A stretch of 16,955 bases of DNA from DAOUEG01 sp964589285 (lineage in GTDB: Bacteria; Chloroflexota; Dehalococcoidia; Dehalococcoidales; RBG-16-60-22): NCBI GenBank assembly GCA_964589285.1, contig CAZPSP010000045.1, forward strand, positions 1-16,955. Direction: 5' to 3'. How positions within the stretch are numbered: position 1 is the stretch's first letter; each line of letters opens with the position of its first letter. Below, piece after piece: positions 1 to 7,584 of this stretch. Both the position numbers and the translations under genes were made by a program. A model generated the notes under the pieces. The model ran no database searches and was not told the DNA's origin. It saw only the letters and a program-made list of their open reading frames with translations.

Positions 1-162
1 AATATGTCATTTTATACCATAGCATCTCCCCCCTGTCAATATCATCTTGGGATGCCTCTACCAGATAAAAATAAGTGGTAAACGGACTCGCCTCGTAACG
101 GCCTGAAGCGGGAGTGCGGTGGATATCGTTGATGTCTTCATGGTATCCAGCGACCATCGCTC

Positions 163-200
163 AGGCTGTTTTACTTCCCCGGGGGAGCCTTTGTGCTTTT
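163..200 (+). terminator. Weak terminator-like hairpin
   Basis: AGGCT at 163-167 can pair with AGCCT at 186-190, or alternatively CTTCC can pair with GGGAG inside it. A T-rich stretch (191-206) follows. It could end transcription of a gene lying left of the window. The stem is short and has competing folds, so the call is weak. Confidence 0.3.
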
Positions 201-233
201 TTATTCGTCACATATGATTATTTCACCTACTTC

Positions 234-262
234 TTGACAATGATAACAGGGGAGCATAAACT
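234..262 (+). promoter_or_regulatory. Sigma-70-type promoter candidate for the ABC importer operon
   Basis: A perfect -35 box TTGACA lies at 234-239. After a 17-bp spacer, TAAACT at 257-262 matches the -10 consensus at four of six positions. Transcription would start near 269, leaving a leader of about 350 nt before the lipoprotein start at 621. No other pair of this quality was noticed before that gene. Confidence 0.45.
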
Positions 263-415
263 ATAAACACTATTTCCGGCACAATAGGAGACGCTCTCAT
301 GAAGTGTCTGAATGGCCGCACCTTGTACGTCCGCCCTTTGCGAGAGGTTGTCCCCGATGCCTGTGTACAGGCAATTATTACCGGAGGTAATCCCCGTTAC
401 GTCCGACCGGTACAC

Positions 416-429
416 TACCAACGTTGGTA
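416..429. promoter_or_regulatory. Perfect 14-bp palindrome, possible operator
   Basis: TACCAACGTTGGTA is a perfect inverted repeat with no spacer. It lies downstream of the promoter candidate and within the presumed leader of the ABC importer operon. Spacer-less dyads of this size are typical of homodimeric repressor sites (for example LacI- or TetR-type). No regulator gene lies nearby, so which protein binds it, if any, is unknown. Confidence 0.35.
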
Positions 430-620
430 ACTCATTGATATCAAGCCCGGTACCAGGAATGTTACCGGTTAACGAAAACAATTACAGCAAATCGAGGTTG
501 ATACATGGATACACCCAAACTCCTTTGATCGGAAGGGTTTGAAATAGAGCAGGTTTTGGGGACCGGCATCACTCCTACACTTGACGAGGCATCCAAACTC
601 TAATGGTTGAGGAGGAGACA

Positions 621-2303
621 ATGAGAAAGCTAGCCCTTTTCCTGATTATTCCCCTACTTGTCATCGGTTTAGTGCTCAGCAGTTGTGGTGGAGAAACGAC
701 CACAACAACGCAGCAAACCACCCCAACGCAACAGACAACACCAAGCCAGACTACCACGACGCAACAAACTACTAAGACGACGCAGCCCTCTCAGCAAACC
801 ACCACCACTCAGCAACCGACCCAGACCCAACCCACGACAGCGGCACCCTATGGTACACTGCGTGTCGCGGCGGCGGACTTTGGCGAAGAGACCTTCGATC
901 CCAACAATAACACTGCTACCTGGAGCGCGTGCATCTATGACAATGTGATGAACTGGAGCGCAGATGGCGAGTTGGTGGGTGAAGCGGCGGAAAGCTGGAC
1001 AATCAGCGAAGACGGCACAACGTGGACCTTTAAAGTTCGTAAGGGCACGAAATGGCATAACGGCGATCCAGTTACGTCCGCTGATTTCGCTTACAGTATC
1101 GAGCGGTTTATGGACCCTGAATCAACTAACCCCTGGGCTCCGCGCATCCGGGAGAACTTTGATTCTATGTCAACTCCCGATGAATATACTTACGTTCATA
1201 AGACAAAGACATCCGAGCTTACTCTCGCTGCTTCCTGGGCTGCGCTGCCCATCCTGCCTAGTAAATATATCGAGGAAGTTGGGTTCGCGGCCTTTGAATC
1301 TAACCCGATCGGGTCCGGACCCTGGAAATTCGTCAAACTCATTCCGGAAACCAGTGTCGAGTTCGAAGCTTACACGGACTATTGGGACGGAGCGCCCTAT
1401 TTCAAGCAGTTGATCATCAAACAGGTCCCGGAAGAATCAACCCGTGTCGCCATGATGAAACGAGACGAGATCGACCTCATCCAGGTCACCATGGACAGGA
1501 CCGTGGAATTGAGAGATATCGGCTTCCGGCTGCAGGAAATCGGGCTGCCTACTATATCCATCTATGCTTTCCAAGGTACCTGGATGACCGACGGACCGAC
1601 CGGAGATATCAGAGTACGCCAGGCCATGTCCTATGCCATCAATCGGCAGGAAGTGATAGATACATACTTCCACGGACTGGGACGACCCGGTTGCTTCTGG
1701 TTCATGACCGAACTTACGTGGGGATGGGACCCGTCTCTGGCGGCTGATCCCTACGATAAGCAGCTGGCGATACAACTGCTGGAAGAGGCCGGATACCCTG
1801 ATGCCTTTGCCACGCCGACAATTCATGTCTATACTCCGGAACAATGGTCGGAGGAGATGCTGATTTGCCAGGGTTACTGGGAAGCCATCGGACTTGATGT
1901 CGAGATACAGATTGTCGAGATGGGCAAGTTTTATGACCTGATGTTCTCCAGGGCGGACAGCCCCGATGATGAATGCGTCGGGCAGATATGGCCGTGGATA
2001 AATCCAACTGTGTTCCAGAACGTCTACCATTCATCCAATATGTTCACATCGATCGGGGTGCACACCACCTGTAACGACCCTGAAATGGATGAATTGTATA
2101 ACGCAGTGCTTGCGGAAACGGATATCGAGAGGCAGGAAGAACTCTGGACGGAATTCATGATCCGTGGACATGACATGGGGATCGTGACGGGGCTGTGGCA
2201 GGTGCCTACCTATTGGGTAGTGAGCCCGCATCTCGGTGACTTTACCAAGAGGGCGCACATCTTCTGGACCAATTCCCTCTTCGCGATCACACACGCGGAT
2301 TAA
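621..2303 (+). CDS. Extracellular solute-binding lipoprotein, family 5 (peptide/nickel ABC importer)
   Basis: This is the predicted ligand-capturing component of a dipeptide/oligopeptide/nickel-class ABC importer, anchored on the outer face of the cell membrane. I start it at 621 because GAGGAGGAG lies just upstream; an in-frame ATG at 603 would put that ribosome site inside the gene. From 621 the protein has 560 residues. Residues 1-21 are a lipoprotein signal peptide, with lipobox LSSC (19-22) and Cys22 as lipid anchor. Residues 26-73 are a low-complexity Thr/Gln/Pro linker. The mature SBP_bac_5 domain follows, with the family hallmark around 123-156 (AESWTISEDG, then KWHNGDPVTSADF). The true substrate cannot be read from sequence; this family binds peptides, nickel chelates, sugars or other small organics. 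It is followed by two matching permease genes, so the importer assignment is secure. Confidence 0.93.
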   Translation: MRKLALFLIIPLLVIGLVLSSCGGETTTTTQQTTPTQQTTPSQTTTTQQTTKTTQPSQQTTTTQQPTQTQPTTAAPYGTLRVAAADFGEETFDPNNNTATWSACIYDNVMNWSADGELVGEAAESWTISEDGTTWTFKVRKGTKWHNGDPVTSADFAYSIERFMDPESTNPWAPRIRENFDSMSTPDEYTYVHKTKTSELTLAASWAALPILPSKYIEEVGFAAFESNPIGSGPWKFVKLIPETSVEFEAYTDYWDGAPYFKQLIIKQVPEESTRVAMMKRDEIDLIQVTMDRTVELRDIGFRLQEIGLPTISIYAFQGTWMTDGPTGDIRVRQAMSYAINRQEVIDTYFHGLGRPGCFWFMTELTWGWDPSLAADPYDKQLAIQLLEEAGYPDAFATPTIHVYTPEQWSEEMLICQGYWEAIGLDVEIQIVEMGKFYDLMFSRADSPDDECVGQIWPWINPTVFQNVYHSSNMFTSIGVHTTCNDPEMDELYNAVLAETDIERQEELWTEFMIRGHDMGIVTGLWQVPTYWVVSPHLGDFTKRAHIFWTNSLFAITHAD

Positions 2304-2345
2304 CCATCGGCTGTTTCAGAGTTAAAAACGGAATATGACCCGAAT

Positions 2346-2384
2346 GGGGGTTTCAGGGGATGATCTACATCCTCCGGAACCCCC
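2346..2384 (+). other. Strong intercistronic hairpin between binding protein and permease genes
   Basis: GGGGGTTTC (2346-2354) pairs with GGAACCCCC (2376-2384) with one G-T wobble. The helix continues inward through GGGGATG (2356-2362) and CATCCTC (2368-2374), leaving a 5-nt loop (2363-2367) and one A-C mismatch. No T-tract follows, so it is not a standard terminator. In ABC operons such hairpins often shield the binding-protein mRNA and lower permease expression; that role is inferred here. Confidence 0.6.
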
Positions 2385-2530
2385 GGTGAGAGCGATACGC
2401 ACTCGGTTCCGGTTTGACCGGTGCTGAAATGCGAGAGTAAACGCATAGCATCTGGCTGAAGTCGGTACACACTTCAAGAAGCATGTGCGTTCCTTCGGCG
2501 GTGTTTGTTAGAGACTGACAGGAAGAGCAA

Positions 2531-3454
2531 ATGACTCGTTTTATCGTAATGCGGTTGTTGCAATCATTGATTGCCCTGGTAGGCATCGCGGCGCTGATAT
2601 TTATCATGGTCAGGGTATCCGGTGATCCCGCCCTTATGCTGGCAACAGCCACTTCTACTGAAGAAGACATACAGCGGATCCGGGTGAACCTGGGCCTCGA
2701 TAAGTCAATACCGGAGCAATTCTGGATTTTCGTCAAAGATACCATGAGAGGGGACATGGGCGATTCGCTGTTCAAGAAAAAACCGGTCACCGGGATGATA
2801 GCGGCCGCGCTGCCCAACTCCCTCAAATTGACTCTGCCTTCATGGGCGCTGGCTATGCTGGGAGCGCTTCTCCTGGGGGTCCTGGGCGCCACACGGCGCG
2901 ACGGGTTAATAGACAACGGAGTGAAATTCATTGCCATCTTGGGACAGGCCCTTCCCGGTTTCTGGGTAGCCATCGTGGCTGTCTTTTTCTTCTCAGTGAA
3001 ATGGCAGGTTCTACCCACCTCCGGTATGGGAAGTATCGAACACTATGTTCTGCCGGTCCTCACTCTGGGATTTTTCCTGTTACCGGGCATGATGCGACTG
3101 GTGCGTTCCAGCATGATGGACGTGCTTGACAGCGAATATATCAAGCTGGCCAGGATCAAAGGAGTGCCTGAACGGATCATCATCTGGAAGCACGCCCTCA
3201 GAAATGCTTTGATAGCTCCCCTGACGGTAGCCGGCATGTTGTTTGCCGGTCTTATCACGGGGGCCGTCATTATCGAGACCGTTTTCAACTGGCCGGGTAT
3301 AGGGTGGATCCTGGTGGAAGGAGTCATGGCGCGGGATTTCCCCCTTGTACAGGCCATTACCATCATGGTGGCGGTCATCGTGCTGGGAATCAATTTGTTT
3401 GTGGACATCGTTTATGCCTATATAGACCCCCGGATAAGATACCAACAGACATAA
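2531..3454 (+). CDS. ABC importer permease, DppB/OppB type
   Basis: This is a membrane-spanning permease that forms half of the translocation pore of the peptide/nickel-class importer. The 307-residue protein has the usual length and about six membrane segments: one near the N-terminus (about 9-29), a cluster over about 95-205, and two in the last 90 residues. The cytoplasmic ATPase-docking EAA loop is visible as EYIKLARIKGVPERIIIWKH starting at residue 202. The C-terminus has the family ending YIDPRIRY. AGGA at 2520-2523 gives a 7-nt spacing to the ATG. The next permease starts 10 nt after its stop, so the two are surely cotranscribed. Substrate is unknown. Confidence 0.93.
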   Translation: MTRFIVMRLLQSLIALVGIAALIFIMVRVSGDPALMLATATSTEEDIQRIRVNLGLDKSIPEQFWIFVKDTMRGDMGDSLFKKKPVTGMIAAALPNSLKLTLPSWALAMLGALLLGVLGATRRDGLIDNGVKFIAILGQALPGFWVAIVAVFFFSVKWQVLPTSGMGSIEHYVLPVLTLGFFLLPGMMRLVRSSMMDVLDSEYIKLARIKGVPERIIIWKHALRNALIAPLTVAGMLFAGLITGAVIIETVFNWPGIGWILVEGVMARDFPLVQAITIMVAVIVLGINLFVDIVYAYIDPRIRYQQT

Positions 3455-3464
3455 AGGGGAACAA

Positions 3465-4394
3465 ATGCTGGTGAATGATTCGGCCTCCGAGATCACATCT
3501 CAACCGGTTGTCGGCGGTCTGTCCCGGAGAGTGCGGGTTCTTAAAAAACTGACCCTCATCGTCCCGGTCATCATACTGACCCTGATGATACTCATGGCGA
3601 TTTTCGCGGATCTATCATGGCTCGGGTTTCCCGATATCCGGCTCGCTCCTTATGACCCTGTCAAGATATCGTTAACGGACAGGTTGATGCCGCCATTCTG
3701 GGCGGAAGGCGGCAGTACGGAGCATCTGTTGGGGACGGATAAGATGGGCCGCGATATTCTGAGCCGCCTCATCTTCGGCGCCCGGATATCGCTCAGCGTA
3801 TCATTGCTGGTGATCGCGGTCACCAGCGCCATCGGAACGATGCTGGGAATACTGGGCGGCTACCTGGGAGGCCGTATCGAAGCTTTCCTGATGAGGTTGA
3901 CCGATATCAGCATGGCCTTTCCTCCGATCCTGGTAGCTATGCTCCTGTCCGTCAGCATGGGGCCCTCGTTTGTGACCGTTGTAATCTCCATATCGATACT
4001 TGGCTGGGCCCCGTATGCCCGTCTGATACGGGGGGAAACCTTGAGAATCCGCCAGGAGGAATTCGTAGAGCAGGCCCGTATTATCGGCACCTCCCGTTTC
4101 AAAATAATGCTCAGGCATATTTTCCCCAATATCATCAATCCGCTGATAATCATCATGACCCTGCAGGTAGGATTACTGATCATCACGGAGGCTTCATTAA
4201 GCTTCCTCGGGGTCGGCATTCCGCCTCCGGCTCCCTCCTGGGGCAATATGGTCAATGACGGCCGAAGCCTGTTCGATACCGCCTGGTGGATTTCCACGTT
4301 CCCGGGTATCGCCATCGGGCTGGTGGTCCTTTCCGGGAATTTCCTCGGTGACTGGCTCCGTGATAAACTGGATCCGAGATTGAGGCAACTGTAA
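3465..4394 (+). CDS. ABC importer permease, DppC/OppC type
   Basis: This is the second pore-forming permease of the importer and partner of the DppB-like protein before it. It has 309 residues, normal for the family. An N-terminal membrane segment (about 25-47) is followed by the diagnostic segment HLLGTDKMGRDILSRLIFGA, which precedes the main membrane domain in DppC/OppC proteins. The EAA loop is at about 198-229 (EEFVEQARIIGTSRFKIMLR). The C-terminus has SFLGVGIPPPAPSWGNM and LRDKLDPRLRQL, both typical. AAGGGGA (3454-3460) overlaps the upstream stop codon, which suggests translational coupling. The usual two ATPase genes (DppD/DppF type) do not follow; a zinc-ribbon gene does. Confidence 0.93.
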   Translation: MLVNDSASEITSQPVVGGLSRRVRVLKKLTLIVPVIILTLMILMAIFADLSWLGFPDIRLAPYDPVKISLTDRLMPPFWAEGGSTEHLLGTDKMGRDILSRLIFGARISLSVSLLVIAVTSAIGTMLGILGGYLGGRIEAFLMRLTDISMAFPPILVAMLLSVSMGPSFVTVVISISILGWAPYARLIRGETLRIRQEEFVEQARIIGTSRFKIMLRHIFPNIINPLIIIMTLQVGLLIITEASLSFLGVGIPPPAPSWGNMVNDGRSLFDTAWWISTFPGIAIGLVVLSGNFLGDWLRDKLDPRLRQL

Positions 4395-4409
4395 CAGGCG
4401 ACAACCCGA

Positions 4410-4733
4410 ATGTGGCCGTTCAAGCGCAAGAAAGAAGAAGTATACCCTGAACGCCCGGTGTGTCCGCGGTGCGGCAGCGTGAATACCAGGTTGCAGGCCG
4501 GAGATGATGTTTCTTCGCCGGACTATATCAGGACTTGGCGGGGACAACGTTCCTTGATGTTCCGCTGCCTGGACTGTAGCGCCCGTTTTTATGCGGATGA
4601 GCCTCCCGGAGGCGTTAATGACGATATTTACCGGAACCCCGATGACGTGGTTGACGATGAAGAAGCTTTAGCGGATGCCGAGGAAGCGCTGAGAAAACAG
4701 GTTGAAGAAGAGAACGACCGCAGGTTCCGGTAG
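4410..4733 (+). CDS. Small zinc-ribbon protein of unknown function
   Basis: I do not recognise a named family. The 107-residue protein starts with a basic patch (KRKK), then has paired CxxC motifs at C18-C21 (CPRC) and C53-C56 (CLDC). These are expected to bind one Zn ion in a zinc-ribbon fold. The last 45 residues are strongly acidic and helical (DDEEALADAEEALRKQVEEE). It starts 15 nt after the DppC-like stop and is followed by an intrinsic terminator, so it is likely the last gene of the importer transcript. A functional link to transport is not shown by the sequence. The ribosome site is weak (CAGGCG), so coupling to upstream translation is possible. Confidence 0.75.
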   Translation: MWPFKRKKEEVYPERPVCPRCGSVNTRLQAGDDVSSPDYIRTWRGQRSLMFRCLDCSARFYADEPPGGVNDDIYRNPDDVVDDEEALADAEEALRKQVEEENDRRFR

Positions 4734-4753
4734 GTAATCCACATAGAAGCATG

Positions 4754-4782
4754 AAAAAACCCGTTATCCTTCGGGCTTTTTC
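4754..4782 (+). terminator. Intrinsic terminator closing the ABC importer/zinc-ribbon transcript
   Basis: An A-run followed by CCCG (4760-4763) and then CGGG (4772-4775) with TTTTT (4777-4781) forms the classic pattern of a G+C stem flanked by pairing A and T runs, with an 8-nt loop. It lies about 20 nt after the zinc-ribbon stop codon. The symmetric A/T flanks would let it work on either strand. Confidence 0.75.
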
Positions 4783-4919
4783 CGTCCCCATGTTTTTGTT
4801 ATCAGTAAGTCCTCTAGAAAATTATCAGACCGCGCTATGTATTCATACGGATTCACGTCTCTGGCAGCGGCGGGTTAGGATGAAATCGAGCAGGACTGAT
4901 TGGCGGCAAGGAGGACGGT

Positions 4920-5273
4920 ATGAAGTGTTTTTTATTACTTCCTTATTCCGGGCCGATGCTGGTGCTGACCAGGTACGATTCACTGAAACAACTTGAGCTG
5001 CTGGAAAAACTTGGCGCCTACGGGAAGTTCATCGGGGTCGAGGTGCCAATGGAAGCTGTCCGATCCCGCTATGGCGCTCATTTTGAGCACGTTCTGAAGG
5101 ACCCTGACGAAAACCATGACCTCATCGTACTCGATCATGAGAGCCAGCAGATCTACACCAATATCGACTTCAGCGGGCTCTCCGGTCCGGTGTATTATGA
5201 ACCGAAAAAAGACAGGCAGGTATTCCCAATTTCGTCCGGTCCGGTGAGTACGTCGCGTTCCGGAGTCGTCTGA
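4920..5273 (+). CDS. Small hypothetical protein
   Basis: I do not recognise a characterised family. The 117-residue protein is supported as real by a near-perfect ribosome site, AAGGAGG (4907-4913), six bases before the ATG. It has no clear signal peptide; the N-terminal MKCFLLLPYSGPML is hydrophobic but short and looks like the first beta strand of a soluble domain. The middle has mixed alpha/beta character, with LIVLDHESQQIY near residue 79. The tail from about residue 100 (SSGPVSTSRSGVV) is low in complexity. It has its own gap on both sides: a terminator lies upstream and a hairpin spans its stop, so it may be a single-gene unit. Function is unknown. Confidence 0.7.
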   Translation: MKCFLLLPYSGPMLVLTRYDSLKQLELLEKLGAYGKFIGVEVPMEAVRSRYGAHFEHVLKDPDENHDLIVLDHESQQIYTNIDFSGLSGPVYYEPKKDRQVFPISSGPVSTSRSGVV

Positions 5274-5284
5274 CGGAACCGGAC
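5239..5284 (+). other. Hairpin spanning the stop codon of the 4920 gene
   Basis: GTCCGG (5239-5244) can pair with CCGGAC (5279-5284), enclosing a second stem GTTCCG (5257-5262) with CGGAAC (5274-5279); the two share one base, so one pair must yield. No T-tract follows. It may protect the 3' end of the short transcript or act as a weak terminator. Confidence 0.3.
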
Positions 5285-5335
5285 TGTTGAATGTTATCGC
5301 CTTCTCCGTGGATAAATGAGGGTGTGTGAATCACG

Positions 5336-6889
5336 ATGCAGGACCGAATGGACCTCCAGTCTGTACCCGGACAGCATGGTATACCGGGTAAGAGGGAGTC
5401 ATACTGGTTTGAAAACGTCACACAACCGGAGTATCCCCGGCTGGAGGGCGAGTATTCCTTTGATGCCGCCGTCATCGGCGGCGGCGCGGCCGGTATCGCT
5501 ATAGCAACATGCCTTAAAGAAGCAGGTCTGACCGTCGCCCTCATCGAAGCCCGCCGTCTTCTGCACGGAGTTACCGGCGGAACTACCGCCAAGATCACTT
5601 CCCAGCATCGCCTGGTCTATGCCGACCTGGTCCGTAGTCTCGGTAAGGAACGGGCCGGTCAATTTGCCGCCTCGAACCGGGCGGCGATAGAGAAGATCGC
5701 CTCCCTCGTCGAGGAACGGCGTATCGATTGTGATTTTCTCAGGGCGCCTTTTTTCGTCTACGCCAGGGATGATGCCTGGCTCCGTCAGGTTGAAAATGAA
5801 ATGGAAGCCGCCGAGGCAGCCGGCCTTTCCGCTGTCTTTTCACGAGATGCCGAGCTTCCTTTCGATATCCGGGGCGCTGTCCGGCTGGACAATCAGGCGC
5901 ACTTCGACCCGGTCAAGTTCTTTTCAGCCCTGGCCGCTCTAATAGCAGGCAATAAAAGCTTTGTCTTTGAAAACAGCCGGGCAATGCATCTGGAACATGG
6001 CAAGGTCTGTAAGGTCGTCACGGACCAGGGCAGTATCAAGGCGAAGCACGTTATCGTGGCGACGAATTCTCCGGTCTTCGATAAAGAAGGCGCCTATTTC
6101 GCGAGGCTCCAGGCCCACCGATCTTATGCGCTGGCCGCCCGCATCGATGGCGATGGTCCCGATGTCATGTGCATCGATGCTGACCCGGAAGGGTTCGCGT
6201 TGCGGTTCCAGGCCGCCCCGGAAGGCGGCCGGCTCGCCATCGTATCCGGCGGCAACCATACCCCCGGCCATCCGGACGATACCACACGTTACTATAAGTC
6301 CCTCGCGAAGTACTGCTCGGAACTCTACCCCGGCGCCGTTATCACCCATAGCTGGTCCGCGCAGGACGTGGAAGCCGTAGACCGGGCCCCATACATCGGC
6401 CGGCTGGAACCGTTCCATGGTAATGTTTATGTGGCAACGGGCTTCGCAAAATGGGGCATGACGTTAGCCTTCGTGGCCGGAGAAGTCCTCTCCGACCTGA
6501 TACTGGAGAAGAAAAACCCCTATGCGGACGTCTATAATCCTTTACGCTTTCACGCGAACGCCGCCGTGGCCAAAAAGCTGCTCTCGGAAAGCACTCATGT
6601 AATGGAAATGTTCATCAAGGAGCATGTAAAGGCCGTACCGGAAGTCAAGGACCTGGCCCCGGGAGAAGGTAAAGTGGGGCAAATGAGTGGTTCGCGAGTA
6701 GCTGTTTCTAAGGATAATGAAGGTAATTTGATCAAGGTCAGCCCCAACTGCACGCACCTGGGATGCGTCATCCACTGGAACAACGCGGAAATGACCTGGG
6801 ACTGTCCCTGCCACGGCTCCCGGTTCGATAACCACGGACGGGTCATCCAGGGCCCGGCAAACAAGGACCTCAAAAAAGAACCGGAGTAG
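5336..6889 (+). CDS. FAD-dependent oxidoreductase with C-terminal Rieske [2Fe-2S] domain (YhfW-like)
   Basis: The protein has 517 residues, close to the roughly 509 of Bacillus YhfW, and the same order of domains. Residues about 44-400 form a DAO/DadA-type FAD domain: the Rossmann motif VIGGGAAG is at 46-53, with acidic Glu71 at the end of the second strand. The characteristic GGTTAKITSQH segment follows, and a second FAD-contact region reads VYVATGFAKWGMTLAF. The last 60 residues are a Rieske domain with CTHLGC (472-477) and CPCHGS (490-495). Ligands are predicted to be Cys472, His474, Cys490 and His493, with Cys477 and Cys492 able to form the disulfide seen in high-potential bc1-type clusters. 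Reaction and substrate are unknown; electrons presumably pass between FAD and the cluster. GAGGG lies about 13 nt before the ATG. No partner redox gene is adjacent. Confidence 0.92.
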   Translation: MQDRMDLQSVPGQHGIPGKRESYWFENVTQPEYPRLEGEYSFDAAVIGGGAAGIAIATCLKEAGLTVALIEARRLLHGVTGGTTAKITSQHRLVYADLVRSLGKERAGQFAASNRAAIEKIASLVEERRIDCDFLRAPFFVYARDDAWLRQVENEMEAAEAAGLSAVFSRDAELPFDIRGAVRLDNQAHFDPVKFFSALAALIAGNKSFVFENSRAMHLEHGKVCKVVTDQGSIKAKHVIVATNSPVFDKEGAYFARLQAHRSYALAARIDGDGPDVMCIDADPEGFALRFQAAPEGGRLAIVSGGNHTPGHPDDTTRYYKSLAKYCSELYPGAVITHSWSAQDVEAVDRAPYIGRLEPFHGNVYVATGFAKWGMTLAFVAGEVLSDLILEKKNPYADVYNPLRFHANAAVAKKLLSESTHVMEMFIKEHVKAVPEVKDLAPGEGKVGQMSGSRVAVSKDNEGNLIKVSPNCTHLGCVIHWNNAEMTWDCPCHGSRFDNHGRVIQGPANKDLKKEPE

Positions 6890-6938
6890 CTGCTCAATTC
6901 CCATCGATCGCCTCCGTTGGCGCAGTACCAATATAAAA

Positions 6939-6950
6939 GTACATATGTAC
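6939..6950. promoter_or_regulatory. 12-bp palindrome GTACATATGTAC, possible operator
   Basis: This is a perfect dyad upstream of the 7058 gene, about 50 bp before its promoter candidate. Its ten bases ACATATGTAC recur exactly at 7797-7806 inside a longer imperfect palindrome. ATGT/ACAT half-sites are known for PadR- and MarR-type regulators, but no such gene is nearby. Confidence 0.4.
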
Positions 6951-7000
6951 GTATTTGTCAATATGGTCAAGAAAAATGAGTTAAAGTAAGAAAGCGGTGT

Positions 7001-7030
7001 TTGGTGCCAGTAAAAGTATCGTTGTATACT
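7001..7030 (+). promoter_or_regulatory. Promoter candidate for the 7058 gene
   Basis: TTGGTG (7001-7006) and TATACT (7025-7030) are 18 bp apart. The -10 box matches consensus at five of six positions; the -35 box keeps only TTG. Start of transcription would be near 7037, about 20 nt before the gene. Confidence 0.35.
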
Positions 7031-7057
7031 GGGATAAACGACTGTTGAGCAGGTACC

Positions 7058-7444
7058 ATGCCGGAAGAAGAGAGCGGCCTCGATGAACTGATGCGGTTGT
7101 CCCGCCAGTTCACCAAGCAAAAGGAAGACGACGAAAAAGCTGAGCGCCAGCGCATTGAGCAAGGCAAGAAGGTCAAGGGCGTTCTCCAGGGACTCAAGGA
7201 CCTGAACATCAACATGGCCCTCAGCCAGCTCAAGGGCATCGCCGATCCAACCACTATTAAACGCGTAGAAAAGCTCAAGCTGGCGGCCGGTTCTGACGAT
7301 CTCCGCAAGCTCATCACCGCCATGGCGGACGACATGGAACGCCGTCTCGGCAAGCTGCCTTCCAGCAGCCCGGAGGCCCCGGCCCTCGTCAACAGCATGC
7401 GCACTCTCAACATCCTCATGGACCTGTACTTCTCACTGCAGTAA
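7058..7444 (+). CDS. Small charged helical protein, hypothetical
   Basis: I do not recognise a family. The 128-residue protein has no membrane segment, signal peptide or cysteine. Residues 1-50 are extremely charged and predicted helical (FTKQKEDDEKAERQRIEQGK), as in a coiled coil. Residues about 50-125 hold Leu/Met-rich amphipathic helices such as NINMALSQLKGIADP and PALVNSMRTLNILMDLYFSL. Codon use is G/C-rich at third positions like the certain genes around it, and the antisense frame over the same DNA is not protein-like. The ribosome site is weak (AGG, four bases before ATG). Alone between two intergenic gaps, it gives no hint of its role. An adaptor or regulatory helical-bundle protein is only a guess. 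Confidence 0.7.
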   Translation: MPEEESGLDELMRLSRQFTKQKEDDEKAERQRIEQGKKVKGVLQGLKDLNINMALSQLKGIADPTTIKRVEKLKLAAGSDDLRKLITAMADDMERRLGKLPSSSPEAPALVNSMRTLNILMDLYFSLQ

Positions 7445-7584
7445 CCGCCTGGTACGGTTGTCTGTATTCGATTTGTAAAAAGCACTTTATCTTTCCATTT
7501 CTTTTTTGAGACTGACTGCCGGTCTTTAGAATACAATTCAGCTTCAATTCGTTCCGCGCATGACGGAACGAAACCGGGTTGTCA

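Larger units (their letters stand above)
1..620. other. Non-coding leader region upstream of the ABC importer
   Basis: No convincing gene is seen in these 620 bases. Two short open frames on opposite strands overlap at about 227-542; neither has a ribosome site or recognisable protein features. The stretch holds a weak terminator-like hairpin (163-190), a good promoter candidate (234-262) and a perfect 14-bp palindrome (416-429), each listed separately. If the promoter is used, the transcript would carry a 5' leader of about 350 nt before the lipoprotein gene, long enough for cis regulation. I recognise no known riboswitch in it. Confidence 0.5.

Noticed and set aside
312..542. 76-codon plus-strand frame in the leader region
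   Set aside because: No ribosome site, no recognisable domain, overlapped by an equally long minus-strand frame, and it contains the palindrome at 416-429.
669..1058. 129-codon minus-strand frame opposite the lipoprotein's linker
   Set aside because: It is generated by the Thr/Gln-rich low-complexity codons of the real gene read backwards.
4751..4996. 81-codon frame after the zinc-ribbon gene
   Set aside because: Its start lies inside an intrinsic terminator hairpin and it overlaps the better supported 4920 gene with its strong ribosome site.
6967..7536. 189-codon minus-strand frame over the 7058 gene
   Set aside because: The plus-strand frame has the codon bias of neighbouring genes and a coherent helical protein; the minus product is Ser/Arg-rich shadow sequence.
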